Of a stretch of 7,076 bases of DNA, positions 1-6,238 are shown piece by piece. The DNA comes from JBCBSS01 sp039819065. GTDB lineage: Bacteria > Bacteroidota > Bacteroidia > Cytophagales > Cyclobacteriaceae. The notes beneath the pieces are model-generated. The model was not told where the DNA came from. It saw only the letters and a program-made list of their open reading frames with translations, and searched no databases. Positions within the stretch are counted from its first letter, which is position 1; each line of letters opens with the position of its first letter. The DNA lies in assembly GCA_039819065.1 (NCBI GenBank), contig JBCBSS010000232.1:1-7076 (forward strand), given 5' to 3'. The position numbers and the translations under genes were made by a program.

Positions 1-746
1 AATCTATCGATGTAAAAGCTGTAGATAGATTTACCTTTATTTAGTCGACGGTTAATTGTATACTCATTGCGGTCAGATCTTATGACCATTTTGTCAAGAA
101 TCTTCTGCAACGAAGCGTAAATCTCGTTGCCTAGAAAAATGCTATTTCCTTTATAGTCTACCCTTACCGCTTCACCTAGATACTTCTCCATACCTTTCAG
201 GGCTTTGAAATAGAAACCCATGGCTTGGATGGCATCGTAAGAACGCTCTGCCTCTTTGGCTTTTTTGAAAAAATCGAAGGCCAAATTGGTAGCGTTACGC
301 TTTTCTTCCGCCTTGATTTCATTGTATCTGGCTTTTGAAAGCTGATAATACACCCAATAACTATTCTCATCCTCCCAGGCATCGACCAACTCATACTCCT
401 GTATCTCGTCGGCAGCCGTCGTCTTAATCAGTGATTGATATTCTTCCTGAAATTCATAATTTCTATCAATCTGACTGAGTATCGAACTACTGGAAACGTT
501 TACCTTTATTTCGGAGACCAAATCTTCTAATGCACTTTTCTTAGCTATTTGGATGTAGTTGCCAGAAGTTTTAGGACTGTAACCAATCCCTCTATAATAA
601 CCTTGGGAAAAAGGCTTTCTGGATAACCAATCGGGTTTGCCTGCAAATTCGCTTTTCGAACTTGACCCTGAAGGATTCAAGCCTGGAGCACAAGCTGTTG
701 CCAAAAGGACAATGATCATTAAATGATATCTGTAGAACTGTTTCAT
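1..746 (-). CDS. LPP20-family lipoprotein, partial (C-terminus beyond left edge)
   Basis: The reading frame starts with ATG at 746 and stays open to position 1, giving about 248 residues with no stop, so the C-terminus lies outside the window. The N-terminus is a lipoprotein signal: a short charged start, a hydrophobic stretch (LMIIVLLA) and a lipobox ending in Cys19 (LATAC). After a Ser-rich linker, residues about 34-80 carry the pattern GKPDWL..P, YYRGIGYS, then an Ala/Lys-rich helix (AKKSALEDLVSEI) and a VNVSSSS strand. This matches the LPP20 lipoprotein family (PDW...GxG...A...A...I.V.S). The rest is helical and charged, with a Tyr/Lys-rich stretch around residues 145-190 that resembles a helical hairpin. 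Members of this family are envelope lipoproteins, and I know of no firm biochemical role. It is transcribed divergently from the CHRD-like gene. The family call is fairly secure; the function is unknown. Confidence 0.8.
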   Translation of the reverse strand, partial: MKQFYRYHLMIIVLLATACAPGLNPSGSSSKSEFAGKPDWLSRKPFSQGYYRGIGYSPKTSGNYIQIAKKSALEDLVSEIKVNVSSSSILSQIDRNYEFQEEYQSLIKTTAADEIQEYELVDAWEDENSYWVYYQLSKARYNEIKAEEKRNATNLAFDFFKKAKEAERSYDAIQAMGFYFKALKGMEKYLGEAVRVDYKGNSIFLGNEIYASLQKILDKMVIRSDRNEYTINRRLNKGKSIYSFYIDR

Positions 747-806
747 AATTAATATGCTAAACCAAACTCTCCAGCGTTTTTAATCAAGCTTAATCATATT
801 TGATGC

Positions 807-814
807 CAAATTTA
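807..814 (-). promoter_or_regulatory. candidate -7 promoter element for the LPP20 lipoprotein gene
   Basis: Read on the minus strand this is TAAATTTG, an exact match to the Bacteroidota -7 consensus TAnnTTTG. It would put a transcription start near position 800 and a leader of about 54 bases before the ATG at 746. The nearest upstream TTTG (844-841) is 26 bases away, longer than the usual 17-23, so the -33 part is poor. This is a motif match only. Confidence 0.35.
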
Positions 815-1010
815 GCCGCAGTAGTCTTAACAGTCGGTCTCAAAAAATGAAATTTTGGGTAGGATTGACGTAAGTCATCAAAAAATACCTGCTCTTTGCT
901 TAAATTTAAAATATATTTAACTTGATTGAAACGTTAGTCTCTTGAAATGTTCGTTAAGAAATTATTAGCGTTTAAAAGAACAATAATTTGCAGATAAGGA
1001 TTATATAGAT

Positions 1011-1565
1011 ATGAGACCACTAACAACCAATAAACCCTTCAAGCACGTTCTGGCAATAGTGGTATTGCTGATAGGGCTAGGTGCCATATCTTCTTGTGAT
1101 AACACGGCTGTGCAAGAGGAAGAATTCACCGGTAATGAAACGACATATACGCTGTTCCAAGGATCAGAGTTCGAAATAAACGGAACCATTACTTTTCGTG
1201 AGAAAGTAGATGGTAGCACAACAGCTATAGTAGAATTAAATGGCACTGAGGGAGATTTGCTCCACCCTGTTCATCTTCACATCGGGGATATTAGTGCGGA
1301 TGGAGATATTGCAGCATTGCTCAATCCTGTCATCGGTAACTCAGGAATAAGTGAAACTGAGATTACCATATTAGCCGATGAGAGTAGAATTACATATCAG
1401 CAACTGATCACTCTCGATGCTTCTATTAAAGTGCATTTGGCTGATTTTGGCGACGGTGCCAACGTGGTCCTGGCAGGAGGAAACATTGGAGTTGCCCATG
1501 AGAGGAACCCATCACAGGGACGCTTCACTGGTAAAATACCAGTTTGCAAAAGCGATTTCGATTAG
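1011..1565 (+). CDS. CHRD-like domain lipoprotein
   Basis: This is a 184-residue exported protein. Residues 1-28 form a lipoprotein signal peptide (basic start, hydrophobic core VLAIVVLLIGLGA, lipobox ISSC with Cys29). A short acidic linker follows (EEE at 36-38), then one compact beta-rich domain at about residues 45-177. The domain reads as CHRD-like: a GTITFRE strand, an alternating VELNGT strand, the histidine cluster HPVHLH (85-90), a GDIAALLNPV segment, ITYQQL, IKVHL (H142) and GGNIG near the end. CHRD domains were first described in chordin and occur as uncharacterised secreted proteins in bacteria; the fold has been compared with Cu/Zn superoxide dismutase. Metal binding by H85, H88, H90 and H142 is my inference. 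The start is supported by AAGGA at 996-1000, ten bases upstream, and by the signal peptide. A strong terminator follows the stop codon. The domain call is moderately sure; the role is unknown. Confidence 0.75.
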   Translation: MRPLTTNKPFKHVLAIVVLLIGLGAISSCDNTAVQEEEFTGNETTYTLFQGSEFEINGTITFREKVDGSTTAIVELNGTEGDLLHPVHLHIGDISADGDIAALLNPVIGNSGISETEITILADESRITYQQLITLDASIKVHLADFGDGANVVLAGGNIGVAHERNPSQGRFTGKIPVCKSDFD

Positions 1566-1586
1566 AAAGACAAATTTGATATAAAT

Positions 1587-1616
1587 AAAAAAGCCATCCG
1601 TGAGGATGGCTTTTTT
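1587..1616. terminator. bidirectional intrinsic terminator between convergent genes
   Basis: The perfect stem GCCATCC (1593-1599) / GGATGGC (1604-1610) has a four-base loop GTGA. It is flanked by six A on the left (1587-1592) and six T on the right (1611-1616), so each strand yields a GC-rich hairpin followed by a U-tract. It lies 21 bases after the CHRD-like gene stop and 22 bases beyond the mdh stop, so it should terminate both convergent transcripts. Confidence 0.92.
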
Positions 1617-1638
1617 ATTTTCCAATGCTATGTAGGAG

Positions 1639-2571
1639 TTACCCTGAAATCTTATCTAGTACGCTCATCACTTCTTTCACGTGAGTTCTAGAAGTTTCTA
1701 GTAGCGCTTTTTCATCACTGTTAAGATCTAGCTCGATCACTTTTTCTATACCATTCTTACCAAGAATAACTGGTACACCAAGATAGCAATCGTCAATGCC
1801 ATATTCGCCGTCAAGCTTGATACAAACAGGGAAAACCCTTCTTTGGTCTTTTACAATAGCCTCAGCCATCTGAGCCGCAGCAGAACCTGGAGCATACCAT
1901 GCAGAAGTACCCATCAGTTTCACTAATTCACCACCACCAAACTTGGTTCTTTCTATTATGGCGTCAAGTTTTTCACCATCTATAAGTTCAGTAACAGGAA
2001 TTCCGCCCACAGTAGTATATCGAGGAAGAGGTACCATAGTATCACCATGACCACCCATCAATACGGCCTGAATATCTTTAGGAGAAACGTCAAGTGCCTC
2101 AGCTAAAAATGCTCTGTACCTCGCAGTATCCAAAATACCAGCCATACCCATTACGCGCTCTCTTGGTAATTGAGAAGTTAAGTGCGCCTGATAGGTCATC
2201 ACATCAAGTGGGTTAGAAACGATTATGATAATCGCATCTGGAGAATGCTTTACAATGTTTTCAGTTACAGACTTTACTATACCGGCATTGGTTTCGATAA
2301 GATCATCACGCGTCATGCCCGGTTTTCTAGGTAGACCAGATGTAATAACTACTACATCAGAACCTGCCGTTTTAGCATAATCATTGGTCGAGCCAATAGT
2401 CCTGGAGTCATAAAGGTTAATTGGCGCTTTCTGCCAGATATCTAAAGATTTACCTTCGGCAACACCTTCTTTGATGTCCAAAAGAACGATTTCATTGGCA
2501 ATCTCTCTATAGGCCAACACATCAGCGCACGTAGCCCCAACGTTTCCTGCACCTACTACAGTGATTTTCAT
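1639..2571 (-). CDS. mdh: malate dehydrogenase (NAD-dependent, LDH-like type)
   Basis: The enzyme interconverts malate and oxaloacetate with NAD in the TCA cycle, in the cytoplasm. I place the start at 2571, giving 310 residues (MKITVVGAGNVGAT), because family members begin directly at the Rossmann strand. An in-frame ATG at 2595 would add eight residues (MLTQNIST) of no known use. Visible features are the dinucleotide loop GAGNVG (7-12), Asp32 at the end of the second strand (selects NAD), the mobile loop GLPRKPGMTR with Arg82 and Arg88, VSNPLDV (118-124), Asp148 and Arg151 in GILDTARYR, and the catalytic His175 in GGHGDTMVP. Arg82 at the specificity position, where lactate dehydrogenases have Gln, supports malate over lactate. 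The length is normal for the LDH-like MDH group. The gene is convergent with the CHRD-like gene, shares its terminator, and probably has its own promoter in the 168-bp gap upstream. Confidence 0.97.
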   Translation of the reverse strand: MKITVVGAGNVGATCADVLAYREIANEIVLLDIKEGVAEGKSLDIWQKAPINLYDSRTIGSTNDYAKTAGSDVVVITSGLPRKPGMTRDDLIETNAGIVKSVTENIVKHSPDAIIIIVSNPLDVMTYQAHLTSQLPRERVMGMAGILDTARYRAFLAEALDVSPKDIQAVLMGGHGDTMVPLPRYTTVGGIPVTELIDGEKLDAIIERTKFGGGELVKLMGTSAWYAPGSAAAQMAEAIVKDQRRVFPVCIKLDGEYGIDDCYLGVPVILGKNGIEKVIELDLNSDEKALLETSRTHVKEVMSVLDKISG

Positions 2572-2616
2572 GGTAGATATATTTTGAGTTAACAAATTGA
2601 TTTAATGAATGGTGAG

Positions 2617-2624
2617 CAAATTTA
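2617..2624 (-). promoter_or_regulatory. candidate -7 promoter element for mdh
   Basis: The minus-strand sequence TAAATTTG matches the Bacteroidota -7 consensus TAnnTTTG exactly. It would give a start near 2610 and a leader of about 40 bases before the ATG at 2571. No TTG is found at the expected -33 distance; that space is taken by a perfect inverted repeat (2625-2646). This is a motif match only. Confidence 0.4.
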
Positions 2625-2646
2625 TCAATTAGGAACTACTAATTGA
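2625..2646. repeat. 8-bp perfect inverted repeat abutting the mdh -7 element
   Basis: TCAATTAG (2625-2632) and CTAATTGA (2639-2646) are perfect reverse complements around the six-base spacer GAACTA. The left arm begins directly next to the TAAATTTG element (2624-2617, minus strand), so the repeat fills the stretch between the -7 and -33 regions of the likely mdh promoter. That is a typical place for a repressor operator. The binding protein is unknown and the function is inferred. Confidence 0.4.
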
Positions 2647-2682
2647 ATTAATTATGTGACAATTGGTATGACATATTTCATG

Positions 2683-2715
2683 CTTTTTAAAATAGTTTAG
2701 CAGCTAATTAAAAAG
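2683..2715. repeat. AT-rich nested inverted repeat downstream of the cNMP-fold gene
   Basis: CTTTTTAA (2683-2690) and TTAAAAAG (2708-2715) form 8-bp arms. Just inside them sits a second dyad, TTAGC (2697-2701) / GCTAA (2703-2707), around a single base. On the minus strand it begins 24 bases after the stop of the cNMP-fold gene. It lacks a GC-rich stem, so at best it is a weak transcript end; it may also be a protein-binding dyad or simply AT-rich sequence. Confidence 0.3.
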
Positions 2716-2739
2716 TGTCTTTCAAATGTCTTGTACAGC

Positions 2740-3270
2740 TCACATATCCTTGGTTTCTCCATAGATGGAGCTCATATCGAAAAAGCCATAAGCGGTTTTA
2801 TATGCCTTGAAAAGCCGCCGATTGTAATCGTTGTGAATCACAGCCAAAGCTTCCATCATTTTTACTTTGATTTCGAGGTTGTTCTCGAAAATAGTGAGGA
2901 TATTATATTGGGGTATTACGTAGAAATCAGCCGTGTCGGAAGCAACGATTGCATTCAACAATCTTCGTGTGTTTTTCAGCAAACAACTTTCACCCATACA
3001 AACCACTCCCTCGACTGTAGTTAGTTTTTCGAATTTATTGTTGACCTCAATGTTAAGGGTGACAAGGCCTTCTTTCAGAATATATAAAGCCTGGCTTGGA
3101 TCGTCTCTTAAAAATACCACCTCATTCTGTTTGTACTGCCTTTCATGAATGTGCGGAACGAAAAGCACCAACTCCTCCTCGGTTAGGTTAGAAAACAGTT
3201 TTACCTGGGATAAGAACTCAAAAAGCTTCAGTTCTTTTTTTGTATATGTCTTTTTAAAAAAATTGATCAT
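2740..3270 (-). CDS. cyclic-nucleotide-binding-fold protein without DNA-binding domain
   Basis: This protein has 176 residues. A helical N-terminus (KKELKLFEFLSQVKLFSNLTEEEL) leads into a cNMP-type beta-roll at about residues 25-130: the strand run VVFLRDD, ALYILKEGLVTLNI, then GESCLLKNTRR (93-103) in the position of the phosphate-binding cassette. Gly93-Glu94 and Arg103 are nine residues apart from Glu to Arg, as in Crp-type cassettes. However, the small and Ser/Thr/Ala residues that normally follow the Arg are Leu-Leu-Asn (104-106), so canonical cAMP or cGMP binding is doubtful. After the roll only one helix-rich tail remains (MMEALAVIHNDYNRRLFKAYKTAYGFF) and no helix-turn-helix, so it is not a complete Crp/Fnr regulator. 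The ATG at 3270 overlaps the tilS stop (ATGA), which implies co-transcription and translational coupling. It may be a ligand sensor or protein-interaction module; its role is unknown. Confidence 0.8.
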   Translation of the reverse strand: MINFFKKTYTKKELKLFEFLSQVKLFSNLTEEELVLFVPHIHERQYKQNEVVFLRDDPSQALYILKEGLVTLNIEVNNKFEKLTTVEGVVCMGESCLLKNTRRLLNAIVASDTADFYVIPQYNILTIFENNLEIKVKMMEALAVIHNDYNRRLFKAYKTAYGFFDMSSIYGETKDM

Positions 3271-4595
3271 GAATCTTTCAACGAAATTCTAAATACATAC
3301 TGTGTCTCATCAGTCACTTTAAATCGGTCATCTATGCGATGTCCAACTACCCAAACGATCTCATTTTCAGACAGTACCACAAAAACCCGTTCTTTCAAGT
3401 TTAAAGGAATTTTATTGTCTATCATAAAATCGCTCAGCTTTTTTTTATGACGCATCCCGAGAGGTACAAACCGATCTCCTTCCTGCCATTTGCGCATTTT
3501 AAGTGGAAAAGTCAGCTTATCCCTATCCAGAAAAGCGATGCTTTTATCCGGAATTATGGCAACAGGTTGATCAAAATGTTCGCACTTCAATTGCATACCC
3601 TGATAGGTGATTACCTCGTCTTGCGAATTGATATCAGCCACTTCTTGTTCCTGACTTACAATCGGGCTAACAATCAAATGATCTCGGTCAACATTGAGCC
3701 TATGCGTATTTGATTCAAATACTTTTCCTACCTCAATAGATGGAAGTTGTTCAGCCAAAGCTTCGGATTGTACAAAGCCAAATCCAAATGGTTTCAGTAG
3801 CTCAAAAAGAATAATCATTCTTTCTTTTTGTTGAATGAGCAGGTCTTTATTTAAGAAATAGTCCACCCCCCTTTTTTCCATTACCTCCTCTCTTAGTGAG
3901 TCCAGTTTGAGCGAGAAAAGCTGTTCCGTTTCCTTGATTCTTCGCGTGGTTCTTTTGATGCCCTCAGAGAGGTCAGGATTGATCTCCCTTAGAACCGGTA
4001 CTACTTTATGCCTGATGAGGTTGCGTTGATAATCCAGTGACTGATTGCTTTGATCTTCTCGCCAGGAAAGTGCATTTTCTTGAGCATAGGCTAAGATTTC
4101 TCCTTTGTCACAAAAGAGCATAGGCCTCACGATATTATCTCTTTTCGGCTCTATACCATGAAAGCCCGCTATCCCTGTACCTTTAGCTAGATTGAATAGC
4201 ATGGTCTCAATTACATCATCTAAGTGATGTGCTGTGGCTAGCCGATCATAGCCATGTTGATTGATGATTTCATTGAACCACTGATAACGCAAGTTTCGCG
4301 CTGCCATTTGTGTCGAAAGCTTTTGTTCTGTGGCATATTTTTTGGTGTCAAAACGAATGGTATGAGCTATGGTGCCATGTTGTTCCGCAGCTTGTATAAT
4401 GAATTTTTCGTCTTTATCCGATTCATCACCTCGTAGTTGGAAGTTGCAATGAGCGAGGGTAAACTTCAATTTGGATTTAGCAAAAAGGTCAATCATTACC
4501 ATGGAGTCGACACCCCCGCTAACCGCCAACAAAATTGTATCGATTGAATCGAAAAGTTCGTTCTTGTTTATGAAGGCCAAAAAGCGCTCAGTCAT
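3267..4595 (-). CDS. tilS: tRNA(Ile)-lysidine synthase
   Basis: TilS uses ATP and lysine to convert C34 of the CAU-anticodon isoleucine tRNA to lysidine, so that the tRNA reads AUA and is charged with isoleucine. The protein has 442 residues. The N-terminal PP-loop ATPase domain carries SGGVDS (26-31), AHCNFQLRGDESD (48-60) and ATAHHLDD (120-127), all typical of TilS. RNLIRHKVVPVLREINP (191-207) is the usual end of the catalytic domain. A charged helical central region follows, and then the C-terminal TilS domain (about 362-436) with KWQEGDRFVPLGM, KKLSDFMIDNKIP and VWVVGHRIDDRF. Length and domain order are those of full-length TilS. The start at 4595 leaves a normal lead-in to the PP-loop; only 53 bases separate it from the divergent OstA-like gene. 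The stop overlaps the ATG of the cNMP-fold gene. The coding strand holds an A8 run at codons 384-386. Confidence 0.97.
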   Translation of the reverse strand: MTERFLAFINKNELFDSIDTILLAVSGGVDSMVMIDLFAKSKLKFTLAHCNFQLRGDESDKDEKFIIQAAEQHGTIAHTIRFDTKKYATEQKLSTQMAARNLRYQWFNEIINQHGYDRLATAHHLDDVIETMLFNLAKGTGIAGFHGIEPKRDNIVRPMLFCDKGEILAYAQENALSWREDQSNQSLDYQRNLIRHKVVPVLREINPDLSEGIKRTTRRIKETEQLFSLKLDSLREEVMEKRGVDYFLNKDLLIQQKERMIILFELLKPFGFGFVQSEALAEQLPSIEVGKVFESNTHRLNVDRDHLIVSPIVSQEQEVADINSQDEVITYQGMQLKCEHFDQPVAIIPDKSIAFLDRDKLTFPLKMRKWQEGDRFVPLGMRHKKKLSDFMIDNKIPLNLKERVFVVLSENEIVWVVGHRIDDRFKVTDETQYVFRISLKDS

Positions 4596-4618
4596 GGTTT
4601 AAAGATAGCTTTTTTGGC

Positions 4619-4626
4619 TAATTTTG
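4619..4626 (+). promoter_or_regulatory. candidate -7 promoter element for the OstA-like gene
   Basis: TAATTTTG matches the Bacteroidota -7 consensus TAnnTTTG. It predicts a start near 4632 and a leader of only about 16 bases. No TTG lies at the right distance upstream, only GGTTTA at 4596-4601. The site falls inside the 53-bp gap shared with divergent tilS, and an 8-bp palindrome (GCTTAAGC, 4629-4636) directly follows it. This is a motif match only. Confidence 0.35.
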
Positions 4627-4648
4627 AAGCTTAAGCGAAATACAATAA

Positions 4649-6238
4649 ATGCGTTACCAAAGAATCATACTCTTTCTACTAGTGGCTATGGCAGGATTCC
4701 CGGCAGTAGCTCAGAAAAAGGTAAAGCTCTTACAAGGTGATCGGCAAATTGGTGCCAAGAGAAATGGCGAGCGGGTGGATATGGTGATTGGAAACGTAAT
4801 CTTCAAGCATAAGGAGACGCTCATCTACTGTGACACAGCCATTACTTATAGAAAAAGGTCAAATCAGCTAGAAGCTTTTGGGCATGTTAGAATTGAGGAT
4901 GGCGATTCTATCACTATCACCTCAAAAAAGCTTTATTATGACGGCAACACCAAAGATGCCAGACTAAGAGACGATGTGGTTTTCAACAAGATTGGGCAGG
5001 GAACATTGTATACTGATTTTCTAGACTATGACCAACCTAGACAGCAGGCCTATTATTTCAATGGTGGTAAGCTAGTCGATAGCACAAACGTCTTGACAAG
5101 TGAAAAGGGATACTACAATACCGTCACCAATGTAGCTTCTTTCAAAAAAGATGTAGTGTCAACCAATCCGGATTATACATTGAAATCGGATACGCTTCAA
5201 TATAATACTGATACAAAAATCATCTTCTTTAGAGCCCCAACGGAAGTGATTGACACTGAAGGCAACATTTTCAATTATGCAGAAGGTATTTATAATACCA
5301 ATGAGAAGCGTTCCGACCTTGACAAAGGAGATGTCAAAACAGAGAACTATATTTTGACAGGGGACAAAATGAACCTTGATGACATCCGCAAATATTATAC
5401 AGCAACCAAAAATGTATTCCTGATCGCCAAAAATAATGATGTCATCATCACTGGTGAAAAAGGTGTCTATGATAAAAAAACGGGTATTACGAAGGTTTAC
5501 GAAAACGCGCTGCTCAAAAAATTAACCAGCACCGGTGATACCATCTACATGTCTGCTGATACGCTGGTATCTATTGACAGTGATATAGATGCTGAGAAGA
5601 GGTTGTTGGCTTATCCTAATGTGAAGATATTCAAATCAGACCTTCAGGGAAAAGCAGATTCCATGGCCTATCATCTGGCTGATTCTATGATGTACTGCTA
5701 TATCGACCCAGTGATATGGACTGAGGGGAATCAGATGACGGCAGATTCTATTAGTATTGCCATCGCAAATAACACCATTGATAAGCTGTTCATGAAACGT
5801 AACTCTTTCGTGATTTCGGAAGACACTTTGGCCAATCATAACCAAATCAAAGGCAGGGACATGATTGCCTTTTTCAATGAGGAGGAAATAAAGCAGGTCA
5901 ATGTTTATGGCAATGGAGAAAGTCTGTACTTCGCGCTAGACGAAACAGACTCCTACGTGATGGGGATGAACAAAATACTATGTAGCAACATGGCAATCAA
6001 TTTTAAGGCCAATGATGTAGACAATATTACCTTCTATATAAAACCTGATGCCAATTTCATACCCCCCCACGAGCTCAAGGAATCCGACAAAAAGCTTAAG
6101 GATTTCGTATGGCGAGAAAGTGAAAAACCGGCTAAGAACGAGGTGCTTAGGATTGAAACTAAGGAGATCCAAATGATTGAACCAACAGAAGAAAAGGTGC
6201 TACCTTCTAAAGTTGAACTTGAGCTAGAGAAAAACTAG
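4649..6238 (+). CDS. OstA-like protein (LptA/LptD N-domain family), exported
   Basis: This protein has 529 residues with a Sec signal peptide (RIILFLLVAMAGFPAVA, cleavage likely between Ala21 and Gln22). The mature part is built from repeated beta-strand units of the OstA/LptA kind. Examples are VIGNVIFKHKETLIYCD (47-62), LEAFGHVRIEDGDSITI (74-90), LTSEKGYYNTVTNVASF (149-165), LKSDTLQYNTDTKIIFF (178-194), ITGEKGVYDKKTGITKV (267-283) and MTADSISIAIANNTIDKL (363-380). The recurring scheme is a description of a strand, a turn with Asp/Asn-Gly or Asp-Thr, then a next rung. LptA and the LptD N-domain use such a beta-jellyroll to carry lipopolysaccharide across the periplasm. The Bacteroidota members are long, lack the LptD barrel, and are usually named OstA-like. 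A charged Lys/Glu tail follows at about 475-529. A C7 run lies at 6062-6068. The family assignment is firm; the transport role in this organism is inferred. Confidence 0.87.
   Translation: MRYQRIILFLLVAMAGFPAVAQKKVKLLQGDRQIGAKRNGERVDMVIGNVIFKHKETLIYCDTAITYRKRSNQLEAFGHVRIEDGDSITITSKKLYYDGNTKDARLRDDVVFNKIGQGTLYTDFLDYDQPRQQAYYFNGGKLVDSTNVLTSEKGYYNTVTNVASFKKDVVSTNPDYTLKSDTLQYNTDTKIIFFRAPTEVIDTEGNIFNYAEGIYNTNEKRSDLDKGDVKTENYILTGDKMNLDDIRKYYTATKNVFLIAKNNDVIITGEKGVYDKKTGITKVYENALLKKLTSTGDTIYMSADTLVSIDSDIDAEKRLLAYPNVKIFKSDLQGKADSMAYHLADSMMYCYIDPVIWTEGNQMTADSISIAIANNTIDKLFMKRNSFVISEDTLANHNQIKGRDMIAFFNEEEIKQVNVYGNGESLYFALDETDSYVMGMNKILCSNMAINFKANDVDNITFYIKPDANFIPPHELKESDKKLKDFVWRESEKPAKNEVLRIETKEIQMIEPTEEKVLPSKVELELEKN

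Noticed and set aside
197..394. Minus-strand 65-codon open frame
   Set aside because: It lies in another frame within the LPP20 lipoprotein gene, whose own frame is open to the window edge and carries the family motifs.
866..877. Short dyad TGAC-GTAA-GTCA in the divergent region before the CHRD-like gene
   Set aside because: Four-base arms are expected by chance and no promoter element lines up with it.
981..990. Promoter for the CHRD-like gene at CAATAATTTG
   Set aside because: It resembles TAnnTTTG but is one base short, and there is no TTG at the -33 distance, so I could not support it. TATATTTA at 912-919 is another near miss.
1639..2571. Lactate dehydrogenase as an alternative to mdh
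   Set aside because: Arg82 in the substrate loop, where lactate dehydrogenases have Gln, points to malate/oxaloacetate.
2731..3024. Plus-strand open frame opposite the cNMP-fold gene
   Set aside because: It is antisense to a protein with a clear domain fold, has no recognisable product, and its composition reflects the opposite strand.
2740..3270. Calling the cNMP-fold protein a Crp/Fnr transcription regulator
   Set aside because: It ends after the beta-roll and a helical tail, with no helix-turn-helix, so DNA binding is not supported.
4649..6238. Calling the OstA-like gene lptD
   Set aside because: No C-terminal barrel region is present and the protein ends in a charged tail, so only the OstA N-domain family name is justified.
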